64,000 nucleotides of DNA. Source: Schistocerca nitens (lineage: Eukaryota > Arthropoda > Insecta > Orthoptera > Acrididae). The stretch's first letter is position 1. The number at the start of each line of letters is the position of its first letter. Below the pieces are notes generated by a model. That model ran no database searches, had not been told where the DNA came from, and saw only the letters and a list, made by a program, of their open reading frames with translations. The position numbers were made by a program, and so were the translations under genes. The stretch spans positions 343,375,150 to 343,439,149 of the forward strand of contig NC_064619.1 in the NCBI RefSeq assembly GCF_023898315.1. Reading direction: 5' to 3'. This document shows positions 1 to 12,365 of the stretch, piece by piece.

Positions 1-3000
1 CATAAAAAAATAAAACATCCTCACCAATTCAGAAAGAAATTGCTAACAAAATATTTTACTCCTTTGCGCTATCACAATTTATCCCATCAAAAAAAATCTT
101 AACAGCAAACCCTAACAGCACAATCCTGGCAGAGTCGAATTATGAGAGGCACCCACATGCCTTGCTCATACTGTGGCATAAAGCAGTCAGGCCTGCAAGA
201 TGAGTGGTCTGCCAAGCAAGTGGATTCTTTCTTATTTATCGAGTAACATGAGCTCTAGTACTCACAATTAAGTTACAAGTTATTCTCCTGTTTGAATATT
301 ACGCAACGGAAACGGAAACGCACATCTGACTATTAGTAATTTACACAACCCTGACTGTTCACTATGCACTGGCAATACCACATTTTCTTTCTTATTTAAC
401 GGCTTTGATCAACACGTGGCCATCGCACTGAATATGAATGGCGCACACATTATAAATTCTGGATATCATGACAACATACTATTCGAAGGCAAAGGCCACC
501 AATCTTTTTCTTTTCACTATTTTTTTATTCCGATAAATTCTATAACGTAAACACACAAATTCTATAACCTACAACAATAACACATGAGAAATTCCGCCCA
601 GTGGGCATGGCTTTACATTGGTGATTCTCTATCTTATGGTCTCGTAATTATTTAACGCTACAGTGCACTTTCTGGATAGGATGGTGGATCTTTTGCTATA
701 TCTCACACTTCGACTCTCACACCCATCATCACGAAAATTTCCTCCAGACCGAGTGGTACAAAAAGGAACATGCATAACCCACTGCCTCTGAAACTATCTT
801 GTTACTCTCCCATGCCAACCACACGTACTTAAATTTCATGAAATACATCACACTGGCAACATACAATACAAAGAATAGTCACAACGTTATAATCACATCA
901 CTTTCAGCTTTCCCACTTCAATTAGTATTTATCCCAGTTTCACACGCCACTGCCCCACTTCGTAACTTTTCTTTCCTACTACGAACTCTGGAGGATATAT
1001 GCACATATTCCTGTGCAATGCAAGCCAAGTGGCATTGCTGGATAGACAGCTGACTCACCTTGCTTCTCTCTCAGAGTATTATAGTATGAATCAAGCATCA
1101 CACGGAAACATAACACGCAAAGTAATATTAAGAACATATTCATCACACACGCGAGTCCTCAACTGATACCATGGAAGAGTACTTCTCTTTATCCTTTGTC
1201 TCATACACAGATTGAGACTCACACAGTACTCACCACATGGAAGTACTCATCTCTAATTTCAAGTCCTGCACACGCCATTTCTTAAATACTTCCAACTTAT
1301 AGTACACACGCTAGTAATTCAGCTTAACTTAAGCACTCGGAAGTATTTCAACTTATTGCTACACGTGGTTTCATTGTAACCGTTGGTCACTCCCGAAGAT
1401 TACTACGATCCCCTTAATATTACCTGCCTGACATTTAATTCTCCCCACAAAAGTTCCTGAAATAGAAAAATTATTATTCTAAACTACTCTTAAGTATTTC
1501 AGACGCATACCATGTCTCCACTCTTTTGTCTTTACGGAGCACACCTAAGACAGGTCTTACCAACACTAGATCCAGCGGCAGAGTGCTGAAACATGGCCAT
1601 TCTTCAGGTCATCTCGCACCTCTGTCAAGGTGGGGGAAGACCATGCTACCGTATTGGTCAGCCACATTTCAGGCGCTCAAAGCTCCGGTAAGTTTCATCT
1701 CTTTGGTTCCACCAAAGGTGACCAAAGGATCGTCTCAAAGATGATCATATATTCACATTCACTATCTGCGGTTAGCAGATCACCATACATTCATTCATTT
1801 AACAGATCTCACCAAACTGGATGTAGGGATTTACTTTGTGGGAGTGCACATGTGATCAATTAAATAAAGAAATTGTCATACTTTCCCACACTGGTATCCG
1901 GCTTTGCTGTATTAATTGAAATTGAGTTATTATTAGAAAAAATATGTTGTACTGACAAGAATAACGAAGAATGTTGTACCTATTTTCAATGTCGGATGGT
2001 ACTGTACCCTTTCAACATAGCCTTAAAGGACGAGGGCGAATAGCATAATACCAAGTCAGCTTAGAAATTTAAACTACACTAGTAGGTTAACATATGCTCA
2101 CTGAAACTGGGGAGCTCATTTAAATTACCCCTTAACAGGTTACTGATAAACTAAAACAGTCAAGTAAGGCTACCATTTCACAGTTTACGAGTGAACAAGT
2201 AATGCAAATAGATAACACAGAACGTACAGATTCAATGTTAAGCCTGTGCTTTGAACCAACTATAACAACATCCACACGGCTCACTGTACCAGGAAAAATA
2301 TTACAGTTTCACCTTACTGGCTTATGCTGTCCGTCACTCCAAACAGCAATAGTACCAATTAATGCACCTTGCTTACTCGGACTGTATCTCATCACAAAAT
2401 TCAGATAAACCTTTAACCAAACACAATAACATGTGTTTACTTAAGCAGCACTAAATAGAGGGGACCTTCCTGTTGGCAAGACAACAGTTTCCAGTCATGG
2501 TGCCGATATTTGGGAAGCAAGGATCAGTATAATATGCGCACCAAAAACATGACAAGCAATTCTCACCAAATCTTTTATAAAATCCTTTACAGATCCAAAT
2601 CAGGGCCGCACGACTCGATTCGGGTAATGGGCCGACTCCAGTTCCCACACTACAAGCCAGGTTCGGTCTTGCAAACGTGTCAAACACACCACTACCTCTG
2701 CGTCGTGCCCCGGCCTGCTCAACCACGCTCGCCTCCGATTCTCACGCGCCTCCAGGCTCTCCGGCTGTCCCCTTTCTAACCCCCCACGACCGCCGCGGCC
2801 AAAAGGCACGTCAAACGGCCGAGCCCAAAGATCACACCATGCCGACACGATCGATCAATCGATACGAGCCGGCACGGCTCAGACACAAATACCATATTAC
2901 ACTGCAAGCATTCTTACCCATACACAACAGTCACAACGACACGGCAGTAATGAAAAACCCATGAAGTACAAAACAGTAACTCACTAATTATTTACACAGG

Positions 3001-5589
3001 CTACCACTGCAACACACACAGAACGGAACATTACCCCATAAGCCATGAAACACAAAACTTTTGGACCATACTGATCTAAAAGCTCGAGAGAGTACAATGA
3101 TTCCAAACGTGGGCTCGCTTTACCAGCCAATCAAGCCTCACGCGGAGACAAAAATATTACGCTTGTCCCTAACACAGTAAAAAAATGTAAATCACAAGTC
3201 TGAAATGTCTAGCTAATTATTAATAGTTGGTACTAGGTCAGGAAAGCACAAAAGCCAATTTTGTGGCCATGAATGGGGGATATTCTCACGGAAGAAAGAA
3301 GTTGATCGCCTTCCACTGACCGGCTCAATCTTTCCACAATTACAACGGCTGCACACATCCCTTCCGTGTTGTATCTATAGTGCCCAACAGCTTCTTCTTC
3401 AAGGAGCCGCCCCCTATCAAGACTGTGTTCGGCTTTTTACTGCAGCCTGCCAACAGGTCCCACACAATGTACCTTCAGCAACTCATACTAGCAGAGTAAA
3501 CAACCCTCTCAAGTACGATGCTCGCTCCTCATCCGCCTCTCAATAGCCTTTTTTTAACGTCTAGCCTGACCTCTGGTGTCGCCTGTCAGTTTGCCTCTGC
3601 CGAAGTTGTAACCAGGGCGAGAGCAGAGTCGATAGCGTGCAGCACACCAGAAACACTGGCGCCCACAACACAGAAAAAAAGAGTGTTATCACGGAAAATA
3701 ACTCGATGATATCTAAATTCCTCAGTATCTGTATCTTGCAATTTTTGTCGTTGAACGATATAATTTAATTGGAATCTCTAGTCGATATCTCGATCTGACA
3801 GCATCGAGCATCGGTGATAGTGGGATGGAGGGAGTATGAAAATGTTTTGAAATGTAGATGTATTATGTGCTGTAGTTTTCGAATGTATATTGTAACAAAT
3901 GTGTAATGCTGGCGAAACCATGGCACGTGCTAATAATTATGCGTGTTATCTCGAGAATAGATTTGTACCTCTTAGAGAGTTTACGACAGCAGAACTATAA
4001 TGCATCTTCCGAGGGTTAACCACACACGGTGTTCTCACTGTAAATCAACAAAAACAGTGCTTTAACTGGAGACAAGACAAGAGAGACAATGAGATCATTC
4101 GTACAAGTATGTTAAGGAGCTGTGTCTCATTCTGTGTAATTTTAAGCATAAGTATTGTATGTATTTTCGTCTGTATTTGAAGTTAAATTATATGGTTGTC
4201 ATTTAAATGCCTTCAACACAAAGCGAATCAGGGTTCCACTCTTCTGTTAAAGATATAGCGATTAGTAATGATAGTCACTAACATATGTAACACTAGACCG
4301 TTATTTTCCATTACGTATATTGTTTTATTTAAAAATGCTTTTCCGACAGAGAAAAGTTCGGTAGCCGACTACCCGTTGCTAATGGAACAGGGGGAACTGT
4401 TAAGACTGTACTCCCAAATATAAGTAGGCCCTACATGAAATTGACGAAAGGTACAAGCGTTATAGGCAACAAACTGCCTACACTGAAGTTGAAGGCCCTG
4501 TTGATTCTGTATAGTATGCAGCGACCATCATATGAAGTTTACTCGTGGAAAAGAGATGGGGAGGAGTTGAAATGTTGCAGAAAATTTAATTGGTTGTGTC
4601 TCATACATATACGCGCGCGAAATTGATGTTTGCCTGTGGACCACCCTATTCAGATTCAGTTTTCGTTCCATAGGCCCAAAAAATGAGATGATGCTCGTGT
4701 ATGAGGAACGTGTCAGAAAGTATAACATAAAACATTTTAATATAATACTACCATGATCATTTGTTAGGAGATTGTTGAAATAGGTAAATATGATGGGGTA
4801 AACTGGAACATCTAATATTTACAGAATGAAACATTGTTATGCACTATTAATAAATTTATCATGCACAAAATACCAAATTTTGACTGTTGTGACCATGTGC
4901 TGTCAAAACTGAAGTCTAATGGACATTTTTACTTGAATTGGCGTAACAGTCTATTGAGATATTCATCTAGAGAGTAGAAGGAGTTGTCTATCAAAAAGTC
5001 TTTCAAACTCTGTTTAAACTGTGCTTCATCTGAAACCAAGTCGAGGAATGGCCCTTGTTCTGTTCAGCTTCATACCTGACATGCTCATAAAAATATGGTA
5101 ACAGCTTGAATGTCTTTCAATCTTTGCAACAAAAAAGTTTGTAGCGTGGTGAAGTGTAGGCTTACATGTTTTTATCCACGTCCTATAATTTTTTTCAGTT
5201 TTCCGAATGTCCCAATGCTTGTGTTCACGTTGATCTCTTTGTCGAACAGGAAAGTCAGTTTGAGGCTTCAAGCTAGATTGATTTGAACTCATATTTACTG
5301 TTAGACTATGCAGGATGTTATTTTATTGTAAGTCAAATCCTCTCATTGAATGTACCAGCTATCTAATGTCTGCACTTGTGCGCTGAAATTACCTGAATGT
5401 GTTTATAGAGCAGAAGATTTAAGTTCATACTTGCCTACAGTAAGCAAATGATAATATATTAGTTTTAGGACACCTTCCAGCATTATCTGATGCGTAGTCT
5501 CCATGATTGTTTATTATGCCATTGATCTCTTAAATTGATAGGGCAAGGCCACAGTATATTAATTGTTTAGATTCTATATCATGTTTGAA
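1..5589. other. Non-coding stretch, no supported gene
   Basis: I see no convincing coding region, RNA gene or complete mobile element here. Open frames are short and have no recognisable motifs. Most of it is AT-rich, but 2590-2890 and, less strongly, 3320-3700 are GC- and CpG-rich. These patches could be promoter-associated DNA of a host gene outside the window, or part of a repeat I do not recognise. Between about 1140 and 1370 there are loosely repeated phrases around 'gaagtactc', too diverged to call a tandem array. Confidence 0.5.
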
Positions 5590-6330
5590 AGACCCTTCTG
5601 CATCCATCCATAATCGAACTCTTCATTACGTATTTTCTTGGTTCTGGATGTTCCCAGTGATCATACGAACACATCTATTTCAGTGGCCTCCGAATTAATC
5701 GCCACTTTCTAGATGTAACTCTTCATGTCTGTGCACCATGTAACAAGCAACTTTTAATTATAGTTCAGTGGATAATGTGTTTCTGTTTCTTTCCTGTTTT
5801 GCTACTCAAGAAGATTCTGTTTAAACAAGAAATCAGTGTTCTAGCTTGAGTTATTCATTTTTTAATTTCATCATCATCTTTAAAGGTGGTATCAAATTCT
5901 GTTCCTAGATATGTGTAACTACTGTGAGCCACATTTTCCTCTGTATCTTGTTTTCATGCTGGATAGTTCTGCCTCTGTTGGAAGATATTTTGTTCTCTTG
6001 ATGTTAAGCTCCAAGCTCCATTGTTTATACTTTACCTCTAGTTGTAGTTTTCATGCCATAATTCTTGATGACCTTTTTGTTGTCAATCATGACTTGATTG
6101 TCTGTGCATTTCAGTTTATACTAGCAGGTTTCACACATACCTGTAATGATTTCTCTGCATTACTTCATAGATTTTACTGTTTATATTCTAAACAGGATAG
6201 ATGGTACATGATAGCCTTGATACAAACCCTTAGTGACAGGAAACTTTGGAGATAGTTCTATGAATAGGTTTTATTCCTGATGTTGAACCATTATACAAAT
6301 TTTGGAGAGCACATGTTAAAGTTTGATTGA
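5590..6330 (-). pseudogene. Relic of a LINE reverse transcriptase (C-terminal half)
   Basis: Read on the minus strand with stops and small indels ignored, the region carries the usual order of motifs downstream of the reverse transcriptase palm in non-LTR elements. There is a 'YTYLGTEFDTT' block, then 'EIKK.ITQARTLISCLN', a 'LLHGAQTWR' block, and 'RTKKIRNE'-like text near 5640. These correspond to the 'YLG', 'R...A' and 'YG.ETW' conserved blocks seen intact in the LINE at 12362-14311. No endonuclease and no catalytic FADD remain. Many in-frame stops make it inactive. The clade cannot be fixed, but it is clearly not a recent copy of the RTE at 11.2 kb. Confidence 0.55.
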
Positions 6331-6362
6331 TATTTGAGTCCTGTAGCCCTTTGGGAAATACG

Positions 6363-7482
6363 GAAGCGTCTGATTCCACCTGTCTGCTTTGACCCATGAC
6401 CTCACAAATATGGCGGAAATGACCATCCACTACAACTTCAGTATGGTGCATATGACGTCATTATGTAAACATGACAACAAACACGAAAGTACATCGAAAA
6501 ACCAACACACACATCTTCCACAAAAACCTAATTAAACTAACGGGACAAATGTGGGAAATTGGGGTGTTTTGTGTGGGGACAAACTAAATATAAACACACG
6601 CCACTACACCAAACGACAGAAAACACTCAAATAACAAGACACCACAACCTTCCCAAATTCCACTACACAGAAAATCCACTGGAATCTATCACTTCCCTTG
6701 ACCTACATAGGTCAACAGCAACTATCTATACCACACTACTCAAAACTTTCACCATCACCACACTTAATCCCACCGCAAAAAAAAAAAAACAAAAAACAAA
6801 AAAAAATTTGCAATTGAACACTTCCGATGACCTACCTTACGACATCTCCACGTATAGCTGTTCCTGGTCAAAGATGCCGGAAGTATAGTAAGCATCATTT
6901 CTTCATGACACACTGAACACTTCACGACTTCACCAACAGGACGAATAGCTGAAGAAATTTTACTAGAGACAACCCACTGTCCCCCATCATCCCCTACAGC
7001 CAAAAACTGTTGCCCTTGTCGGTCATATACATACCTACTAAAGGAATAAACAAAGCAATTTACCAAAATTCACACACATTGAACAGAAAAAAAACTGCAA
7101 TAACGTTGACATAACAAAACCGAAATCGTTAACTCACTGAAAAATATTCCACTGAAAGCACAGTTACTACCGATACCACACACGTGCAATGCTACCACGC
7201 AAGTGAACCCCATATGCCACATAACACGCTACCCATAAACACACCACCAGAGAGAACCACCAACCGCAACAATACACCACCTATAGACACGCCACACACG
7301 CAAACTAAACCAAAAACGTCACACAGCACATAAACACACCACCAGAGAGCTCCACCGATCACATCAAAACAACACCTACAAACACGCCACTCTCACGAAC
7401 TAAACTCCGCGCTGTCGTGACATCACACATCACAACCACCTTACGTCATGGGTAAAAGCCGACGGGTGGAATCGGACACTTC
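6363..7482. mobile_element. Inverted-repeat element, copy 1 (non-autonomous DNA transposon-like)
   Basis: The ends 6363-6400 and 7445-7482 are 38-bp inverted repeats differing at about 5 positions, both containing 'GATTCCACC' and 'ACCCATGAC'. The interior is A- and C-rich with no coding potential and includes an A-rich tract near 6778-6810. Between about 7200 and 7400 short phrases such as 'aaacacaccaccagagag' occur twice. Size, inverted ends and lack of a transposase fit a non-autonomous DNA transposon. Target-site duplications are not readable with confidence, so the exact ends could be a few bases further out. A second, more diverged copy lies at 8001-9014. Confidence 0.6.
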
Positions 7483-8000
7483 AGTTGACCCGCCCTTTGC
7501 AGAGTATTTGGTTAGGTACTGTATGAAGATCTACAAACAAAAGATGGCTTTCTTGGTTGGTGTTTGATCTTTCCTCTCTTACTTGCTTCAAATGGAACAC
7601 ATTATCTAAACCCTGATTGCTCTTCTTTCTCTTGAACTTTGTGTTCTGTTTCCACTATATCTCTAAGAATCCTTGACCAACGCAAATGACTCATTGCACT
7701 TATTGCTGAAATACTGAATATAAGTGTCCTGCTCGTTACTCAGTAGGCTACCACCTTAAACTACAGTACGTAGTTACTTAGTGGGGTTAACATGTGCTTC
7801 TATAACTCAGGTCTTAACATAAGACTGACGCTATTCAAAATCAGTTTCTCATTTCGAAGATCAGCTCCTGCCTTCCACTGTACTGTATTGTCTCATGCAT
7901 TTCTTTAATAGATTGGTAGGCTGCCATCCACAATTTCTTCTTGTCCTCTATCAGTGTTTCCATATTAGCATACCTGTCATAGTCACCATCTGGCAAAACT

Positions 8001-9014
8001 GAAAATAGTGAATACACATGTCTGTTTTGACCCATGATGTCATCAGGATGGTGTCCGCCCCCGGTAGCTGAATGGTTAACATGATAGAATGTCAATCCTA
8101 AGGGCTCGGGTTCGATTCTCGGCTTGGTCGGAGATTTTCTCCGCTCAGGGAATGTGTGTTGTGTTTTCCTAATCATCATCATTTCATCCCCATCGACGCG
8201 ATAGTCGCTGAAGTGGCGTCAAATCAAAAGACTTGCACACGGCAAACAGTCTACCCGACAGGAGCCCCTAGTCACACGACATTTACATCAGGATTGTGGA
8301 CGCCCGTATTTCAAGCGTAAATAATATGACAACCATGATGTCACTCATTAAGATTGCGAACAATCATAAATAACGCGCACAATATTTAACTCCAGCAATA
8401 AAATGAAACTATAATGACAACCACACTAAGTAGGATCTTTGGGGCCAAGACAGACTGAATATATGAAAACATTCAGTAGCTCAAAAGAAACCCTCAGTAG
8501 TAATAATTCCATCACAACTCAAAAACCTGGTGCTACAAAATTCATTTGATCTATTTGGTAATGAGAAAGAAGCCTGCAGTACTAAAAAGCAACACACCCA
8601 AATCGTCAAATCTATTACCCAAACGTTCACTTGCCCTAGCTGTCTAAAACAAGGCCCACAGTACAACAAACCAAAACTCACATAACATATACAAAAAAAC
8701 TAACCAAACCAACAATGGTAAACTGTGTCTGCAATACCTGTTAATCACAGTTCAACACAGTTACCAAACATCAACAAGAAAAACAGCGAAATTGGTGACA
8801 ATGTGCATCATCACCCAATCTCAAAGTACTTCACAAGCGAACGACCACAAACTCTTCCAGTACCAACCTGACAGACACTATCCACGATGTCAAATGACTC
8901 ACAAGGGATCACCAACAAATTCTGCAGCATGCCATCAAATACGATCTGCCACCATGACATCACACAACACAGTTAAGTCATGGATCAAAGCAGATTGTTC
9001 GAATTGCACCCTTC
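8001..9014. mobile_element. Inverted-repeat element, copy 2, carrying a SINE
   Basis: The ends 8001-8040 and 8975-9014 are diverged inverted repeats of about 40 bp sharing 'TCTG.TTTGA.CCATGA', the same core as the element at 6363-7482. This is therefore a second member of the same family, older or faster-diverged, with only about two thirds identity between its own ends. A SINE (8058-8285) is inserted just inside the left repeat. No protein-coding capacity is visible. The two copies lie only about 500 bp apart in the same local region, which is compatible with local hopping or simply with a high copy number. Confidence 0.5.
8058..8285 (+). mobile_element. tRNA-derived SINE
   Basis: The 5' head reads like a degraded tRNA gene. 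An A-box-like 'GGTAGCTGAATGG' near 8063 and a B-box 'GGGTTCGATTC' near 8107 form an internal RNA polymerase III promoter. A tRNA-unrelated body follows, with 'ATCATCATC' and 'AGTGGCGTCAAATC'. The element is flanked by an imperfect direct repeat, 8041-8057 and 8286-8302, both starting 'CATCAGGAT' (14 of 17 positions equal). That is the expected target-site duplication of LINE-mobilised SINEs. It was inserted into the inverted-repeat element at 8001-9014. I recognise the sequence as a high-copy orthopteran SINE type from memory only. Confidence 0.75.
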
Positions 9015-9399
9015 AGTTGGCCTCAACATCCTCTGAAATGTCATTTGCATATTCTGATCTATGTCCAAGCCTGCATTTTATCCCCTCTACTTCCCTTTTC
9101 AGTGCAAGCTATTCCTAGATACCTTGTCATATCTTCACTAATCAATCCTTATTACTATCAAATCTAAATTACTACCAAGTTGATCTATACAGCATTAGCA
9201 AAACTATTATTTGCTCCCCTTGGGTTAAATGTAGATAAAACTGAGACTATTTATGGATTCTTCTGTTACATCTTAGTAGGACAGTTCAACATTTAAGGTT
9301 GAATAACAAAAACACTGTTTTTGTTTATTTCAAACTAGTTTACATTTTACTGAGCCATCTTCAGGAAACAACTGACAAACATCTGGAAGGGGCACTAGT

Positions 9400-9875
9400 T
9401 CTTACGTAACCAAACATTATAAGCAAACATACAATACACTTAGTATTGTGCATGAACTTGATTCTTAACATTAACATTACACTTTAAAATAAATAAAAAT
9501 AAATACCAAATGGACAATATTAAGTATAATAAATAATTACACATTAAGCATAATCAATAATTTTAGTACACAATTTTACAGGTTAAATGGTTGAAACACT
9601 TAAGTTTGTTAGGCGATGTCATTGACTGAGGAACTGTTAAAGTGAACACTTTTCATTTCTGTTCTGCAACAAACACGTTTTTAACATTATAATTTAAACT
9701 TTAGGTAACGGACAATAATATACATAATAATCACAATCTTACTGTATTACATGTTATATGGTTATGATGCCATAGTTTGTAAGGTCGTGACATTGGATGA
9801 GAACTGTCTAACTGAGGACTATTAACTGACGTTGTGCATCAAACATGTTTTACATCATAAATCGCATTTTATGGA
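9400..9875. repeat. Degenerate tandem repeat, about 170-bp unit
   Basis: At least two diverged head-to-tail units can be aligned by eye. 'GTTTGTTAGGCGATGTCATT' near 9605 matches 'GTTTGTAAGGTCGTGACATT' near 9777, a spacing of about 171 bp. The following text 'caacaaacacg' (near 9666) matches 'catcaaacatg' (near 9837). A partial third unit before 9540 shares 'AACATTA' and 'GGACAATATTAAG' phrases. There is no coding capacity. It may be the internal repeat of an unrecognised element rather than a true satellite. Confidence 0.55.
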
Positions 9876-10264
9876 GTGGACAGTATATGCTGCTGTGTTG
9901 GGCAGTGGAGTTCTTGTGTTGATGACAATATGACAATGAGATTCCTCGCTTTTTTCACACTCACTGGTGCCTAAAAACATGTTTCACTACTGAACCAGAA
10001 TTTGTATAGCAGTGTCAGCCTTGCGCAATATAAACTGGCGCTTAACAGCCATTAGAAAATGATTCAGCGGGAAATGAATGCCTGAAGCACCAGCAAGCTC
10101 TGAAACAATTTGCCCATAAATAAGGAGTCTCTTCCTGAATGTACTATTTCTTTTCTGCTGCATAATTACTGCAACCTATGTCCATTCGAACCTGCCCACC
10201 GTACTGAGCCTCAGTATCCCTCTACAATTTTAGCCTGGCACCCCCCCAAAAACCAAGCGCGCAC

Positions 10265-10266
<2 letters not shown>

Positions 10267-10301
<35 letters not shown>
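10267..10301. repeat. (CA)n microsatellite followed by pyrimidine-rich tract
   Basis: An uninterrupted AC dinucleotide run of about 34 bases is followed by a CT-rich tract to about 10365. No element terminus could be tied to it, unlike the CA run at 41034-41086, which is a LINE tail. Confidence 0.9.
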
Positions 10302-10305
<4 letters not shown>

Positions 10306-10639
10306 CTATCTCTCTCCCCCTCTCCCTCCCGCTGCCCCTCCCACACCCCCTCTCCCTTCCACTACCATATTGATAGTTCCTGATGTTAAAGGATGTGCTT
10401 ATCAACCATCAAGTTGTGCCACAAATTCCTTTTCTCCCCAATTTGATTCCATACCTCCTCATTAATGGCCGAGGCCAACAACAAAATTTTTGAAAACCTT
10501 TTTCTACTTTGATAGCTGATCTTTATAGATTTTAATGAGCTGAATACAAATCTAGCCTAATTTCTTTTTGTATCACCCATAGCTTTCGAGCAATATGCTT
10601 TTTATTATATAGTATAAAAATCCTATGCTATATGGTAAA

Positions 10640-11168
10640 TGGGGAAATTAATGAAACGCTTTGTTACAACATAAGCATGGTTTGTATTTACAGTAAACTA
10701 TTTGAAACAATGAGGTTTCACTTGTCAACTGTAATTGGTTTGTATTTTCTTTCTCATTTTTCATTGAGCTTCTTGTGTAACTTTTTCTATGATGAGTCGC
10801 TTGCTGAACTTCTCGGTGAAATGACCAACAGTAGTCCCCCATCATGTTGGTGTTCCAGCGGCCTTGGTAGCGTTTTTCCATCGCTTTGATGTCCTGGTGA
10901 AAATGCTCTCCTTTCTACTCACTAACATCTCCCATATTGTCCGGGTAGTAACCGAGGTGACTGTTCAAAAAGAGAACTTTCAGGGTCATTAAACATCCTA
11001 AAGTTGTAAACTTCTTTAACATTGTGGCTATTATAGAAACAAATTCTGGGTCTTTTTATGTCCTAAGAACTTTGTAACGACTTGCTTCATTGATACTAAT
11101 GCTTCTTTCTCATTTAAGGTCATTGTGGATTCAAAGTTAACATCAAACATCAATTTTCTCTTGTCAGG
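10640..11168 (-). pseudogene. C-terminal half of an uncharacterised multicopy insect family, split by an insertion
   Basis: On the minus strand the reading frame runs through 'TLNEKEALVSMKQVV', 'FTTLGCLMTLKVLFLNSH', 'YYPDNMGDVSE', then an in-frame stop, then 'HFHQDIKAMEKRYQGRW' and 'MMGDYCWSFHREV'. I know this motif series only as a recurrent uncharacterised protein type in arthropod genomes that behaves like a mobile or retroposed family. I cannot name a function. Its N-terminal half lies at 30167-31300 on the same strand, so both are parts of one copy separated by the 11175-30160 insertion. The internal stop shows it is a pseudogene. Confidence 0.6.
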
Positions 11169-11174
11169 TTATAA

Positions 11175-11213
11175 CACTATACTGCATCGCATATTATATC
11201 AACATACAATGTG
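11175..11213. repeat. Left terminal inverted repeat, outer part
   Basis: Begins CACTATACTGCATC directly after TTATAA (11169-11174). It pairs with the complement of 30122-30160. The remaining inner part of the same repeat is displaced to 14340-14376 by the RTE LINE. Confidence 0.75.
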
Positions 11214-11345
11214 GATGATTGATGATCTGGCCTTGTAACATTAACCAAGACGGCCTTGCTGTGCTGGCACTGCGAACGGCTGAAAGCAAGGGGAAACTAC
11301 AGCCGTAATTTTTCCCGAGGACATGCAGCTTTACTGTATGATTAA

Positions 11346-12365
11346 ATGATGATGGCGCCATCTTGGATAAAATATTCCGGAGGTAAAATAGTCCCCCATT
11401 CGGATCTCCGGGCGGGGACTACTCAAGAGGACGTCGTTATCAGGAGAAAGAAAACTGGCGTTCTACGGATCGGAGCGTGGAATGTCAGATCCCTTAATCA
11501 GGCAGGTAGGTTAGAAAATTTAAAAAGGGAAATGGATAGGTTAAAGTTAGATATAGTGGGAATTAGTGAAGTTCGGTGGCAGGAGGAACAAGACTTTTGG
11601 TCAGGTGATTACAGGGTTATAAATACAAAATCAAATAGGGGTAATGCAGGAGTAGGTTTAATAATGAATAAAAAAATAGGAGTGCGGGTTAGCTACTACA
11701 AACAGCATAGTGAACGCATTATTGTGGCCAAGATAGATACGAAGCCCACGCCTACTACAGTAGTACAAGTTTATATGCCAACTAGCTCTGCAGATGATGA
11801 AGAAATTGATGAAATGTATGACGAGATAAAAGAAATTATTCAGGTAGTGAAGGGAGATGAAAATTTAATAGTCATGGGTGACTGGAATTCGTCAGTAGGA
11901 AAAGGGAGAGAAGGAAACATAGTAGGTGAATATGGATTGGGGGGAAGAAATGAAAGAGGAAGCTGCCTTGTAGAATTTTGCACAGAGCATAACTTAATCG
12001 TAGCTAACACTTGATTCAAGAATCATAAAAGAAGGTTGTATACCTGGAAGAATCCTGGAGATACTAAAAGGTATCAGATAGATTATATAATGGTAAGACA
12101 GCGATTTAGGAACCAGGTTTTAAATTGTAAGACATTTCCAGGGGCAGATGTGGATTCTGACCACAATATATTGGTTATGAACTGCAGATTGAAACTGAAG
12201 AAACTGCAAAAAGGTGGGAATTTAAGGAGATGGGACCTGGATAAACTGAAAGAACCAGAGGTTGTAGAGAGTTTCAGGGAGAGCATAAGGGAACAATTGA
12301 CAAGAATGGGGGAAGGAAATACAGTAGAAGAAGAATTGGTAGCTCTAAAGGATGAAGTAGTGTGA
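11346..12365 (+). pseudogene. RTE LINE endonuclease domain (one internal TGA)
   Basis: This is the N-terminal part of the LINE polyprotein. The apurinic/apyrimidinic-type endonuclease nicks target DNA to prime reverse transcription. Visible motifs in order: 'GAWNVRSLN' near the start, 'VGISEVRW' (metal-binding Glu), 'VQVYMPT', 'MGDWNSSVG' (the D-N pair), and, after the stop, 'YQIDYIMV' and 'DSDHNIL' (catalytic Asp-His). The start at 11346 or the next Met (11349) is plausible. A TGA at 12012-12014 interrupts the frame just before 'YTWKNPGD', where family members usually have a Trp codon. The frame then continues to 12365, where a shift moves coding into the frame of 12362-14311. Confidence 0.85.

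Noticed and set aside
799-1053. Small open frame as a host gene
   Set aside because: No motif, composition typical of AT-rich non-coding DNA, no splice or start context.
8058-8133. Possible functional tRNA gene
   Set aside because: A and B boxes are present but the cloverleaf is not intact, a SINE body follows, and target duplications flank it.
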